DNA of 64,000 bases from Deinococcus cellulosilyticus NBRC 106333 = KACC 11606 (lineage in GTDB: Bacteria; Deinococcota; Deinococci; Deinococcales; Deinococcaceae): assembly GCF_007990775.1 (NCBI RefSeq), contig NZ_BJXB01000024.1, positions 1 to 64,000 of the forward strand, written 5' to 3'. Position 1 is the first letter of the stretch. Every line of letters starts with the position of its first letter. Position numbers and translations under genes: made by a program. The notes under the pieces are model-generated. The model was not told where the DNA came from. It ran no database searches and saw only the letters and a program-made list of their open reading frames with translations. Positions 43,654-51,827 of this stretch are shown piece after piece.

Positions 43654-44805
43654 TCAGTATTCGGTGACAAACTGTCGGTATTCGGCAACCCGTTCCTGAA
43701 TTTCAGGCAGGGTGTCCCCACCGAACTTTTCCAGAATGGCCTCTGCCAGGACAAGACCGATCACGCACTGCATGATCACCCCTGCTGCAGGCACGGCAGT
43801 GGTGTCGGAACGCTCCAGTGCAGCATCTGCAGGCTGTCTGGTCACCACATCAATGGAGGGCAGGGGAGACATCAGGGTGGCGATGGGTTTCAGGGCGATG
43901 CGCACCACGAGGTCTTCACCATCGGTCATGCCTCCCTCAAGACCTCCTGCGCCGTTGGTCAGGCGGTAATACCCCTTGCCATCCTCACGGTAGATGGCGT
44001 CATGCACCTGTGAACCCGGCATGCGGGTGCCCCGGAAGCCATACCCCACTTCGACCCCTTTGACCGCCTGAACACTCATGACGGCCTGCGCAATGCGGCC
44101 ATCCAGCTTGCGGTCCCAGTGCACATGCGAACCCAGGCCAATGGGCAGGTTGCGGAAGCGCACCTCCAGAATGCCCCCCAGGGTGTCTCCATCTTTTTTG
44201 GCCTGGTCAATGCGCTCCACCATCTTCTGGGAAGCTTCAGGATCAGGGCAACGCACCAGTGATCCCTCAATGGCATCCAGCAGATCCCAGCTGAAAGGCA
44301 CATTGCAATCGATGTCGCACAGGCTGGAGACGTAATTCACCCCGGTGATGTCCAGTTCAGACAGCATCTTCAGGGCAACTGCGCCCACAGCCACCCGCAT
44401 GGTGGTTTCACGGGCACTGGCCCGCTCCAGCACGTCCCGCAGGTCCTTGTGGCGGTATTTGATGCCTCCAGCAAGGTCTGCATGCCCGGGTCGTGCACGG
44501 GTCAGGGCTTTCTTGCGGGGTTCATTCCCCGGTTCCGGGCTCATGATCTCGGTCCAGTTGCGGTGGTCCTTGTTCTCCACCACCATGGTCAGGGGTGCTC
44601 CGGTGGTGCGACCTGCCCGCACACCCGACATGAACTGCACCTGATCGGTTTCAATCTGCATGCGGCGTCCACGGCCATAGCCACCCTGCCGTTTGGCCAG
44701 CCAGGGGTTGATGTCATCAGCGGTCAAAGGAATCTGTGAAGGCAACCCTTCAATGATGGTGGTCAGCTGTGGACCGTGAGATTCGCCTGCGGTTAAGAAC
44801 TTCAT
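43654..44805 (-). CDS. aroC: Chorismate synthase
   Basis: A 383-aa FMN-dependent enzyme that turns EPSP into chorismate, the last shikimate step. Signature motifs: FLTAGESHGPQL at the start, RGGYGRGRRM, the pair RPGHADLAGGIKY and RASARETTMRVA, DAIYREDGKGYYRLTNGAG, and the C-terminal R..DTTAVPAAGVI. ATG 44805 is preferred to ATG 44826 because it begins exactly at the conserved N-terminus MKFLTAGESHG and has a plausible -10 (TAAGCT) 7 nt upstream, making it possibly leaderless. It heads the aroC-aroK-aroB operon. Confidence 0.95.
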   Translation of the reverse strand: MKFLTAGESHGPQLTTIIEGLPSQIPLTADDINPWLAKRQGGYGRGRRMQIETDQVQFMSGVRAGRTTGAPLTMVVENKDHRNWTEIMSPEPGNEPRKKALTRARPGHADLAGGIKYRHKDLRDVLERASARETTMRVAVGAVALKMLSELDITGVNYVSSLCDIDCNVPFSWDLLDAIEGSLVRCPDPEASQKMVERIDQAKKDGDTLGGILEVRFRNLPIGLGSHVHWDRKLDGRIAQAVMSVQAVKGVEVGYGFRGTRMPGSQVHDAIYREDGKGYYRLTNGAGGLEGGMTDGEDLVVRIALKPIATLMSPLPSIDVVTRQPADAALERSDTTAVPAAGVIMQCVIGLVLAEAILEKFGGDTLPEIQERVAEYRQFVTEY

Positions 44806-44854
44806 GCTATGCAGCTTAACATGCAAAGTCTGCCTGGCCTTTCAGGCTTCTAAA

Positions 44855-44883
44855 CAAAAAACCTGCCGCACAGGCGGCAGGTT
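44855..44883 (-). terminator. Terminator of the pilMNOPQ operon
   Basis: A perfect 10-bp stem (AACCTGCCGC / GCGGCAGGTT), 4-nt loop, followed on the minus strand by TTTTTTGTTT, 25 nt after the pilQ stop. Confidence 0.92.
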
Positions 44884-44906
44884 CGTGCACTTCTCAGATG
44901 TGAGGG

Positions 44907-47156
44907 TTACTCGATGGTGTTGGCGGTGATCACCAGCATCAGCTGGGTTTCCTTGTCCTCCACAGTGGTGGACTTGAAGAGGCCACCGATCAGTGGAATG
45001 CTGGACAGGATGGGCACACCCTGGGTGGTTTCATTGCGACTGGTGCTCAGCAGACCGCCCAGGAGAACCGTGGAACCTGACTTGAAGGACAGCACAGTGG
45101 CAGCTTCATTGTTGGTCAGGTTCAGCAGGGTGGGGTCGGTGGGCTGTGAAGCAAAGCCCTTGACGCTGGCATTCACCTTCATGGTGATGGTGCCATCATT
45201 GGACACCTGCAGGTTGCTGATGTTGACGTTGACCCCGTAATCCAGGGTGCGTTCAATCTTCTGGGTGCCGTCGCCAACGATGCTGACAATCAGGGTTCCC
45301 CCAGACTTCATGGCAGCAGGTTCAGCCTGACCACTTTGCAAGGTCAGGCTGCCATCGTCCACACGCTTCAGCAAGCCCTGTTTCTCCATGGCGTCGAGGG
45401 TGGCACCAAGGTTGAAGCCCACCAGGCTGCTGGCGGCGTTGAACACGGACTTCACGCCACCGCTGCCGAAGGTAAGGGTGGAGAAGTTGCCGAAGGGAGC
45501 ATTCCAGTTCAGACCCAGGCTGTTGGCAGCAGAGCGGGTGATTTCCTGGATGCGCACCTGCACATTGACCTGAGGCACGCGCTTGTCGAGGGCAGCAATG
45601 GCTTCAGATATCTGGTTCAGTTGGGTCTGGGTGCCGCGCACAATCAGCGAGTTGGTGCGAACATCAGCGATGATTTCAGGAGCCTGGGTGCTGACATCCT
45701 GAGGGGTGGTGCTGGTGCTGGGGTTGGGGTTGGTCACCAGGGTGATGCTGGTGCCACCAGAGGTGTTGTCGCCAGACGCACCTGTACCTGTGGAACTGGT
45801 GCCACTGTTGCTTCCTGTTGCGAAGGTCTGGGTGAGAACAGCCCTCAGGTCATCTGCCTTGGCATTGGACAGGCGGAAGATCTGCTGAATGCGCACCACA
45901 GGAGCAGGTTGCTCGGGTGCAATGTCCACACTGGACAGCAGACCTGTGATCTCTTCTTGCTGCTTGGCGGTGGCGGTGATGGAGAGGGTACGGGTGCTTC
46001 CCACACGGTTGATCACTGCACCAGGCACTTCTGACTTCAGGAAGGTGATGACTTCCACTGGATCAAGGTTGGTGGTGTAGAAGCGGCGCACGGTGGGCTC
46101 AGGTGGGGTCTGGTTGGTGGGTTCGACCACAGCTGGTGGAGCTGGAGCGGGATCAACCGTGGCCAGCAGGTTGGCAATTTCTTTTTGCTGGGCCGCTGTG
46201 GCATTGATGGAAAGGGTGCGGGTTTGACCCACACGGTTCACCACTGCAGTGGGCACTTCAGCTTTCAGGAAAGCAATGACATCCTCTGGTGCCATGTTCG
46301 CAGTGTAAAAGGTGCGAACAGTGGGTTCTGGGGCCGGAGGCACAGGCTGGACCTGGGCTGCTGGGGTGGGATCAACCGTGGTCAGCAGGGCTGCAATCTC
46401 ATCTTGCTGCTTGGCGGTGGCGGTGATGGAAAGGGTGCGGGTTTGACCCACACGGTTGATCACCGCGCCAGGCACTTCTGCTTTCAGGAAAGCAGCAATC
46501 TCATCTGCTGGGAGGTTGGTGGCATAAAAGCGCCGCACTGTGGGCTCAGCAACAGGCTGGGTGGTTGTTGGCGTGTCTGTGGTGGCAGGAGGAACGTCAA
46601 CCACCTGCAGCAGGTTGGCCACTTCCTGCTGTTGACTTGCCGTGCCAGAAATGGCAATCAGATTGCTGTTCCCAAAACGGGTCACGGTCACATTTTTTGC
46701 TTCAGCCTGCAGGAAAGCCAGCACTGCCGCTGGATCGGATTTGATGGTGTAAAACTGGCGCACCACAGGATCAGGCGCGGGAGCCGTAACCACAGGAGGC
46801 TCAACCACGGGGGCAGGGCGGAATTTGTCCACCACAGCTTTGGTTCCAACCACCACAATGTCATTGCCAATGATCTCATAATCCAGGTCATTCAGCTTGA
46901 TGAGCAGATCCCAGACTTCCCGGAAGGGCTTGTTGGCAATGTTGTAGCTGATGGTTTTGTCTGCCGGAACACCATCTGTGACCACCGTCAGGCCCACAGA
47001 GTTGCCCAGAGCCTGCAACAGTGCAACCAGATTGTTGATCCCTGTTCCTGTTTGCACGGTCACGGGAGCATCAAAGCGCGTTTCAGTGGGTAGTACAGGG
47101 GCCGCAAAGGCCACACCTGCCAGCAGACTTAAAACCAGGAGATTACGTTTTAACAT
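44907..47156 (-). CDS. pilQ: Type IV pilus secretin PilQ
   Basis: A 749-aa outer-membrane secretin that forms the pore for type IV pili and DNA uptake. After a signal peptide (ending AFA) comes a STN-like domain, then four closely similar ~65-residue secretin-N repeats (starting VRQFYTIKSD, VRRFYATNLP, VRTFYTANMA, VRRFYTTNLD), a fifth more typical N domain with a GT/S-rich loop, and the C-terminal secretin barrel (VQVRIQEITRS to VLLGGLLSTSRNETTQGVP). The barrel ends with the conserved DKETQLMLVITANTI. ATG 47156 is preferred to the GTG one codon upstream. It follows pilP with almost no gap. Confidence 0.92.
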   Translation of the reverse strand: MLKRNLLVLSLLAGVAFAAPVLPTETRFDAPVTVQTGTGINNLVALLQALGNSVGLTVVTDGVPADKTISYNIANKPFREVWDLLIKLNDLDYEIIGNDIVVVGTKAVVDKFRPAPVVEPPVVTAPAPDPVVRQFYTIKSDPAAVLAFLQAEAKNVTVTRFGNSNLIAISGTASQQQEVANLLQVVDVPPATTDTPTTTQPVAEPTVRRFYATNLPADEIAAFLKAEVPGAVINRVGQTRTLSITATAKQQDEIAALLTTVDPTPAAQVQPVPPAPEPTVRTFYTANMAPEDVIAFLKAEVPTAVVNRVGQTRTLSINATAAQQKEIANLLATVDPAPAPPAVVEPTNQTPPEPTVRRFYTTNLDPVEVITFLKSEVPGAVINRVGSTRTLSITATAKQQEEITGLLSSVDIAPEQPAPVVRIQQIFRLSNAKADDLRAVLTQTFATGSNSGTSSTGTGASGDNTSGGTSITLVTNPNPSTSTTPQDVSTQAPEIIADVRTNSLIVRGTQTQLNQISEAIAALDKRVPQVNVQVRIQEITRSAANSLGLNWNAPFGNFSTLTFGSGGVKSVFNAASSLVGFNLGATLDAMEKQGLLKRVDDGSLTLQSGQAEPAAMKSGGTLIVSIVGDGTQKIERTLDYGVNVNISNLQVSNDGTITMKVNASVKGFASQPTDPTLLNLTNNEAATVLSFKSGSTVLLGGLLSTSRNETTQGVPILSSIPLIGGLFKSTTVEDKETQLMLVITANTIE

Positions 47157-47159
47157 CAC

Positions 47160-48137
47160 TCACCGCCTATCCAGATTCAGCTCAAGGGTTTCTTCTCCGA
47201 GCTGCAATGTGACTTGTTGTTGAGAAATCGACTTCACCACGATGTCCGTGCCTGCCAGTTTCTGTCCTGCTGCTGCCATCAGGTAACCGTTCTTGCTGTT
47301 GAAAACGGCAGTGCTGTTGGGACCGATCACCACAGAACTGAAGGCCAGTTGCAGTTCCTCTGAAACATTGAGCAATTCGCTGCGTGGAGCAGGCGGCTCG
47401 GTTCCTTGTGGGTTGCTGGCTTTGGGCTGGGGAAGAACCAGTGAAGAAATCAGGATGGGTGTGGGCGCAGAAATCACCGTGGTCTGCTGCTCAGGCACCG
47501 AGAAGGTGTTGCTGCTGGTGCCAGGCTGGACCACGCTGGGAGAAGGCAAGGCAGGTGCCTTGGGTGGTTTGGTGGTTGATGTTGGGTTGTTTCCTGTGCC
47601 AGGGAAGGTGTTGTTTCCGAGGTCAGAGGGCAAGACTTTGGGAGGGATGGTCTCGGTGTTGCCCGTGGAAGACCGAACAGGGGGAAGTGGGGTGGTGTTG
47701 TCCACCACCACTGGACCATTCCCAATATTGATGGGTGGGTTGGGATTGGTGGGTGGAACATACGTGGGAGGTTCCACAGTTTCCTGGGGGACTGTGGTGG
47801 TGGTGTCGATGGTGGCCGGTCCCTGGGTGACGGGCACATTCACCTGAATGAACGGGTTCGATGTGCGATTGGCAGGACCCTGTGAAGCAATGGCTCCGGT
47901 TTCAATGTCGACATTGACCTGACGGTTGCTGGTGGTCAGGAAAGGCAATTCTTTCACCACCAGAGGTTTGCCTGTCTGGACGGGGCCACCATTGTTGGTG
48001 ATGGGTGGTGGTGGTGGTGGTTCATCAGGTGCAGGCCGGGTCAGGTACCAGGCACCGCCTCCTGCAACGGCCAGCAAGCCCACGATGACCCACAACAGGG
48101 GCCCAGAAGACGTTGATTTCTTGGCGGGTCCGGTCAT
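47160..48137 (-). CDS. pilP: Type IV pilus assembly protein, PilP-like (pilus inner membrane lipoprotein equivalent)
   Basis: A 325-aa protein anchored by one N-terminal membrane helix (residues 13-31, LLWVIVGLLAVAGGGAWYL) and followed by a very proline-, threonine- and asparagine-rich region of about 200 residues. The C-terminal ~80 residues (LNVSEELQLAFSSVVIGPNS to LGEETLELNLDRR) have the beta-domain look of PilP/Thermus PilW-type partners that link PilO and the secretin. Its place between pilO and pilQ is the PilP position. It has no lipobox, unlike proteobacterial PilP, so the call rests largely on position and domain pattern. Confidence 0.7.
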   Translation of the reverse strand: MTGPAKKSTSSGPLLWVIVGLLAVAGGGAWYLTRPAPDEPPPPPPITNNGGPVQTGKPLVVKELPFLTTSNRQVNVDIETGAIASQGPANRTSNPFIQVNVPVTQGPATIDTTTTVPQETVEPPTYVPPTNPNPPINIGNGPVVVDNTTPLPPVRSSTGNTETIPPKVLPSDLGNNTFPGTGNNPTSTTKPPKAPALPSPSVVQPGTSSNTFSVPEQQTTVISAPTPILISSLVLPQPKASNPQGTEPPAPRSELLNVSEELQLAFSSVVIGPNSTAVFNSKNGYLMAAAGQKLAGTDIVVKSISQQQVTLQLGEETLELNLDRR

Positions 48138-48766
48138 GATGCGTTTCCTCCCTGAGGTGCGGCGTTTCCATCGGCTGGAGGAGGAGTGTTCTGCTGAAGG
48201 GCTTTGTTGACATCAAAGGTGTAGACGGTGATCACCAGTGTGGCATCGATGGAGGGATTGCTGTTGGTGGTGGTGGAAGGCTGGTCAACACTCAGGTTGA
48301 TGCTGTTGATGGTGGAGAAGCGCTGCAGGCTCTGGATGGCAGACACCACAGACAGCAGGCCCGGGAAGGTGGTGTCCAGGGTCATGGTGACATTCATGGG
48401 AACGACACCATTGGGGAGATTGCCCTGGGTGCCCTGAACAGGAGAAATGCGGGTCAGGGTGCTGCCTGAATCCACGACAATTTGACGCAGGTCTTGCAAG
48501 AAATTGCCGAATTGCAGGGTCTCAGGGAGTTGCTGCAAGAAAGCCTGTTTTTCTTCTTCAAGCTGGGCCACTTCCAGCCTCAACTGGGGCAGTCGGGCTG
48601 CTGCAGCTCTTGCCCGATCCAGCTGGGTTTGCAGGCTGTCTTTTTCCAGCTGTTTGCTGGCGATCTCATCCCCCTTGGGTTGATACATCATGAAATACCA
48701 GAGCAAGATCACCAGCAGTGTTGCTGCAAAGGAAATCAATGCGATATCACGCTGTTTGAGTTTCAT
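48134..48766 (-). CDS. pilO: Type IV pilus inner-membrane protein PilO
   Basis: A 210-aa bitopic protein with a short cytoplasmic N-terminus, one membrane helix (residues 8-26), a periplasmic coiled coil (KQLEKDSLQTQLDRARAAAARL, given in two parts: KQLEKDSLQTQ and LDRARAAAARL), and a ferredoxin-like C-terminal domain (MTLDTTFPGLLSVVSAIQSL). It pairs with PilN in the alignment complex that joins PilM to the secretin. It overlaps pilP and pilN by 4 nt on each side. Confidence 0.9.
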   Translation of the reverse strand: MKLKQRDIALISFAATLLVILLWYFMMYQPKGDEIASKQLEKDSLQTQLDRARAAAARLPQLRLEVAQLEEEKQAFLQQLPETLQFGNFLQDLRQIVVDSGSTLTRISPVQGTQGNLPNGVVPMNVTMTLDTTFPGLLSVVSAIQSLQRFSTINSINLSVDQPSTTTNSNPSIDATLVITVYTFDVNKALQQNTPPPADGNAAPQGGNAS

Positions 48767-49422
48767 GGATTGGTCCCCTGGGTGGTGGCAGGTGTCTCTG
48801 TTCCGGCAGCGGGCTCTGCGGGGTTTTCCGTGGTGCTGGCCTTGATCAGGTTGACGTTGACCGTGAAGTTGTAGTTCGAGGTGTCCTGCTGTTTGCTGGC
48901 ATCCTGGAATTGAATGGCAAAGTCCTGGCTGTCCTCGAAGGCTTTCACGAAGTCAATGAGTGCCTGATTGCTCTTGGCTGTCCCCTGAATGGTCATGACC
49001 TTGCTGGCCGGGCGACCATCTCCGACAGGACCCTCAGCTGTAGGCATGCTCACACCCAGCGTATTCAGAGAAATGGTGGGATTGCTGGAACCTGTTGGAA
49101 TCTGGCTCACGAACCGTTCAATGTCTCCCCGCCAGTCGCTGGACAGGCTCAGCAGGCTGGACTTGATCTGGGTGTACACATTCAGCTCTGCTTTTTTGCG
49201 GTCCAGAGCATCCTGCTCGGCGATGTCGGCTTTGCGGGCTTCCAGATCGGCCTGCATGACCTGAACTTCTTCTGAAAGGCGATTGTACTCATTGACGCGC
49301 AGGATGTGCATGGTGGCCACCACGCCCAGTGCCAGCACAGGAACCACAACGGCAGCCACAGTCCAGAGGTTGGTTTCTCTGTGGACCACCAGTTCCTTTG
49401 GAAGCAGGTTGATCTTAATCAA
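48763..49422 (-). CDS. pilN: Type IV pilus assembly protein PilN
   Basis: A 219-aa inner-membrane protein. The N-terminus carries the PilM-binding peptide INLLPKEL, followed by a membrane helix (about residues 21-41), a coiled coil (VQVMQADLEARKADIAEQD), and a periplasmic ferredoxin-like domain. Such proteins couple cytoplasmic PilM with PilO. The 3' end overlaps pilO by 4 nt; the 5' end overlaps pilM by 8 nt. Confidence 0.93.
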   Translation of the reverse strand: MIKINLLPKELVVHRETNLWTVAAVVVPVLALGVVATMHILRVNEYNRLSEEVQVMQADLEARKADIAEQDALDRKKAELNVYTQIKSSLLSLSSDWRGDIERFVSQIPTGSSNPTISLNTLGVSMPTAEGPVGDGRPASKVMTIQGTAKSNQALIDFVKAFEDSQDFAIQFQDASKQQDTSNYNFTVNVNLIKASTTENPAEPAAGTETPATTQGTNP

Positions 49423-50593
49423 TGCCCTTCACCCCTCGAACCGCCAGGCCCAGTGCAACAGCGAATTCGGGACCGAACTCTTTCAGGTAGGCGGGATCAA
49501 TTTTGGCGATTTTGGTGTTGGTGACCATCCAGGGATTGCCCACTTCCACATACAGACCCAGGGTATCGCTGATGGCCTGGGACAGACCCACCAGTTTTGC
49601 GCCACCTCCAGAGAGGCACACCCGGTCAATCACGATGTCCCCGGCTTGCACCCGGTAAAACTCCAGGCTGCGCCGGATTTCGGTCAGCAGGTCTGCCAGA
49701 ACAGGTCGAATGGCATCATAGACCTTGGCACTGGAGTACGTGTCACTGCTGGTGTCGATGTCCAGCAGATCTTCGTTGTCTTCTGTGGGAAGTGTGGCTG
49801 CCCCGTATTGCAGTTTGACGTTCTCTGCAGAGTAAAAATCCAGCTGGAACGCCTTCTGAACTGCGGTCGTGAAGTCATCCGCTGCGATGGAGATGTTGCG
49901 GGTCATCAGAAGTCGGTCACCACGCACCAGTGCGATCACGGTGCTTGATGCCCCGATGTCGAGCATCACAGCAACTTCGCCCTGCTCGGAGTAGGTGCCT
50001 CCGGTCAGGGTGCTCTTGCTGAGGTGGCTGCCCATCAGGCTGCCCCTGAGGGCCCTGAGGGCGGCGAAGGGTTTCACATCGATGGCCACTGGCTCCAGAC
50101 CAGCGAGTTTCAGCACTTCGACATAACGGTAGATGATGTCCTTGGGCGCAGCTGCAATCACAATCTCCATCTGGCCGGTGTCGTTCTGGACATCTTTGGG
50201 GTTGTCCAGCAGGTCGTAATCGAGCACGACATCGTCAACGGCGTAGGGGAGATAACGTTCAGCTTCCCATTTGATGGATTCATCGAGTTCCCGGCGGTCC
50301 ATGACTGGCACAAAGATGTTGCGGGTGACGGCGGCCTGGTTGGGGATGGTGGTGATCACCTGCCTGGTCTTGATCTCGTGTTCACGAGTCAAGCGGCGGA
50401 TTTCTTCTGCGAGAGCTTTGGGCTCGAAAACCTGACCATCTTGCATCGTCCCACTGGGGGTCGGGGTGCTGACTGCCTTGAGCAGGTCAGGCGGAGACCC
50501 TGGGTTCAGCTCGACGATTTTGATGGCGCTGGCACCGATCTCGAGTCCAATCGCATTCTTCCGCGACCACAGCTGATTGAGGAAATTTTGCAC
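49415..50593 (-). CDS. pilM: Type IV pilus cytoplasmic ATPase-fold protein PilM
   Basis: A 392-aa actin-like (FtsA/MreB fold) protein at the cytoplasmic face of the pilus machine. Features: IGLEIGASAIKIVEL at the N-terminus, the MLDIGASSTVIALVRG nucleotide-binding segment, and the later VCLSGGGAKLVGL motif. It binds the PilN peptide. GTG 50593 is the start: GGAGG lies 4 nt upstream, and no ATG fits. It heads the pilMNOPQ operon; a probable promoter is at 50641-50670. Confidence 0.93.
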   Translation of the reverse strand: MQNFLNQLWSRKNAIGLEIGASAIKIVELNPGSPPDLLKAVSTPTPSGTMQDGQVFEPKALAEEIRRLTREHEIKTRQVITTIPNQAAVTRNIFVPVMDRRELDESIKWEAERYLPYAVDDVVLDYDLLDNPKDVQNDTGQMEIVIAAAPKDIIYRYVEVLKLAGLEPVAIDVKPFAALRALRGSLMGSHLSKSTLTGGTYSEQGEVAVMLDIGASSTVIALVRGDRLLMTRNISIAADDFTTAVQKAFQLDFYSAENVKLQYGAATLPTEDNEDLLDIDTSSDTYSSAKVYDAIRPVLADLLTEIRRSLEFYRVQAGDIVIDRVCLSGGGAKLVGLSQAISDTLGLYVEVGNPWMVTNTKIAKIDPAYLKEFGPEFAVALGLAVRGVKGID

Positions 50594-50640
50594 ACTACCT
50601 CCGGGGATTTCTTTAACTTGATCTTAACACACTGTTACAA

Positions 50641-50670
50641 ATTATGGAGTTTTTCACACCATTTCGGCAA
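50641..50670 (-). promoter_or_regulatory. Candidate promoter of the pil operon
   Basis: TTGCCG (50670-50665), 18-nt spacer and CATAAT (50646-50641) on the minus strand, 47 nt before the pilM GTG. Confidence 0.45.
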
Positions 50671-50693
50671 GTTCTCACATCCGAGTCTTAAGA

Positions 50694-51818
50694 TTATGAC
50701 ACACGTTCGAATAAAAATTCGTACAGACAGGACTTGAAAAATGCGTTCCAGGCGTAACCCCAGGTGTATCCCAGCTGGGCTTTTTCAGGTGAATTGTGCC
50801 AGGCTCCTGCCAGAAAATACACCTCTGCGTTCGTTACAATTTGGGTGTCGAGCGAGGAGAAACCCAGTGCTGCATTCAAATAACCCCGCAAGCGTGAGGC
50901 TGTGAAAAGCAGGTTCTGGTCGGGCTTTAACAGCAGGGTCCGTGCCTGGGCCTCATTCTGTGGAAAACGAAATCGGGACACTTTGAAAGCCCTGAACCTT
51001 TCCTCCTGAAGGAGGCTGTCCTCCCAGGACATCTGGGCAATGCCAACGGTTTTGGAGAGGTTTCCAGTGACCCCACTGCTGCCGTAAAGCTGGGCATTGC
51101 GCAGGGCAATCACATCTGTGAAATCCCGCAATTTTCCTGCCAGTCCATAAGCACTGTCTGTTCCAGAAAGTTCATTGTCCACCAATCCTGCAAGGGCAGC
51201 AGGAGGAAAGTGAAAAGATCTGGCTGCCCTCACAATACTCACCCTGTACCTTAATATTTGCTCTGTTGCCAGCCTGAGGGGAGCCTGTTCTTCCAGGAAA
51301 GTGTACAGGTCCTGATGGGTGTGAAATCCCCGGTTTTGAACGGCATGCAGAAAGTTCAGCCAGTTCATTGCCTGTTCCAGCGCCACTTCTGGACTGTTGA
51401 AGACACTGCGCCGACCTGCGGTGACATCCTGATTGCCAATTTCTCTTGACAGCAACTTCACAAGGGCTGAAGTTTTGGCTTTGCCGAGTGTGCGTCTGGC
51501 CACCAGAAACAGTTGCCAGTGGGACTCCAGCAGTTTGATTTTGCGTTCACCGGTGATCTGCAGTTGGTTCAGGTTGGCCTCGAAAAGCTGTAAATCGACC
51601 ACATGGGCTTGCAGAACATCGGGTCTCGGGCGTCCTGCAGGTGCTTCTGGAAGGCCAGAAACCCTGGCTGGGGTCTGGTCCAGAGCTTCCTGTTTGAGGT
51701 TTTCAAAGTAACGGGAAACCCACCAGGTCACACTGGGACTGAAGCTGAGCATCACCACCAGAGTCAGGGTGGTGATGTAATACCGTCGCCGCAGTTTTCC
51801 AGTGCCAGAAGTGGACAT
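50694..51818 (-). CDS. Membrane-anchored lysozyme-like (transglycosylase-like) protein
   Basis: A 374-aa protein with one N-terminal membrane helix (residues 14-34) and a large extracytoplasmic domain. The segment FPPAALAGLVDNELSGTDSA, followed by TVGIAQMSWEDS and later LRGYLNAALGFSS, has the layout of the lysozyme/SLT-like fold, with Glu in NELSG as the likely catalytic residue. I do not know a named family with this full sequence; some resemblance to DUF1402-like proteins is possible. It lies 100 nt upstream of the pil operon and 9 nt after the next regulator gene, on the same strand. Opening peptidoglycan for the pilus complex is a plausible role but inferred. Confidence 0.6.
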   Translation of the reverse strand: MSTSGTGKLRRRYYITTLTLVVMLSFSPSVTWWVSRYFENLKQEALDQTPARVSGLPEAPAGRPRPDVLQAHVVDLQLFEANLNQLQITGERKIKLLESHWQLFLVARRTLGKAKTSALVKLLSREIGNQDVTAGRRSVFNSPEVALEQAMNWLNFLHAVQNRGFHTHQDLYTFLEEQAPLRLATEQILRYRVSIVRAARSFHFPPAALAGLVDNELSGTDSAYGLAGKLRDFTDVIALRNAQLYGSSGVTGNLSKTVGIAQMSWEDSLLQEERFRAFKVSRFRFPQNEAQARTLLLKPDQNLLFTASRLRGYLNAALGFSSLDTQIVTNAEVYFLAGAWHNSPEKAQLGYTWGYAWNAFFKSCLYEFLFERVS

Positions 51819-51827
51819 GAGGAACCA

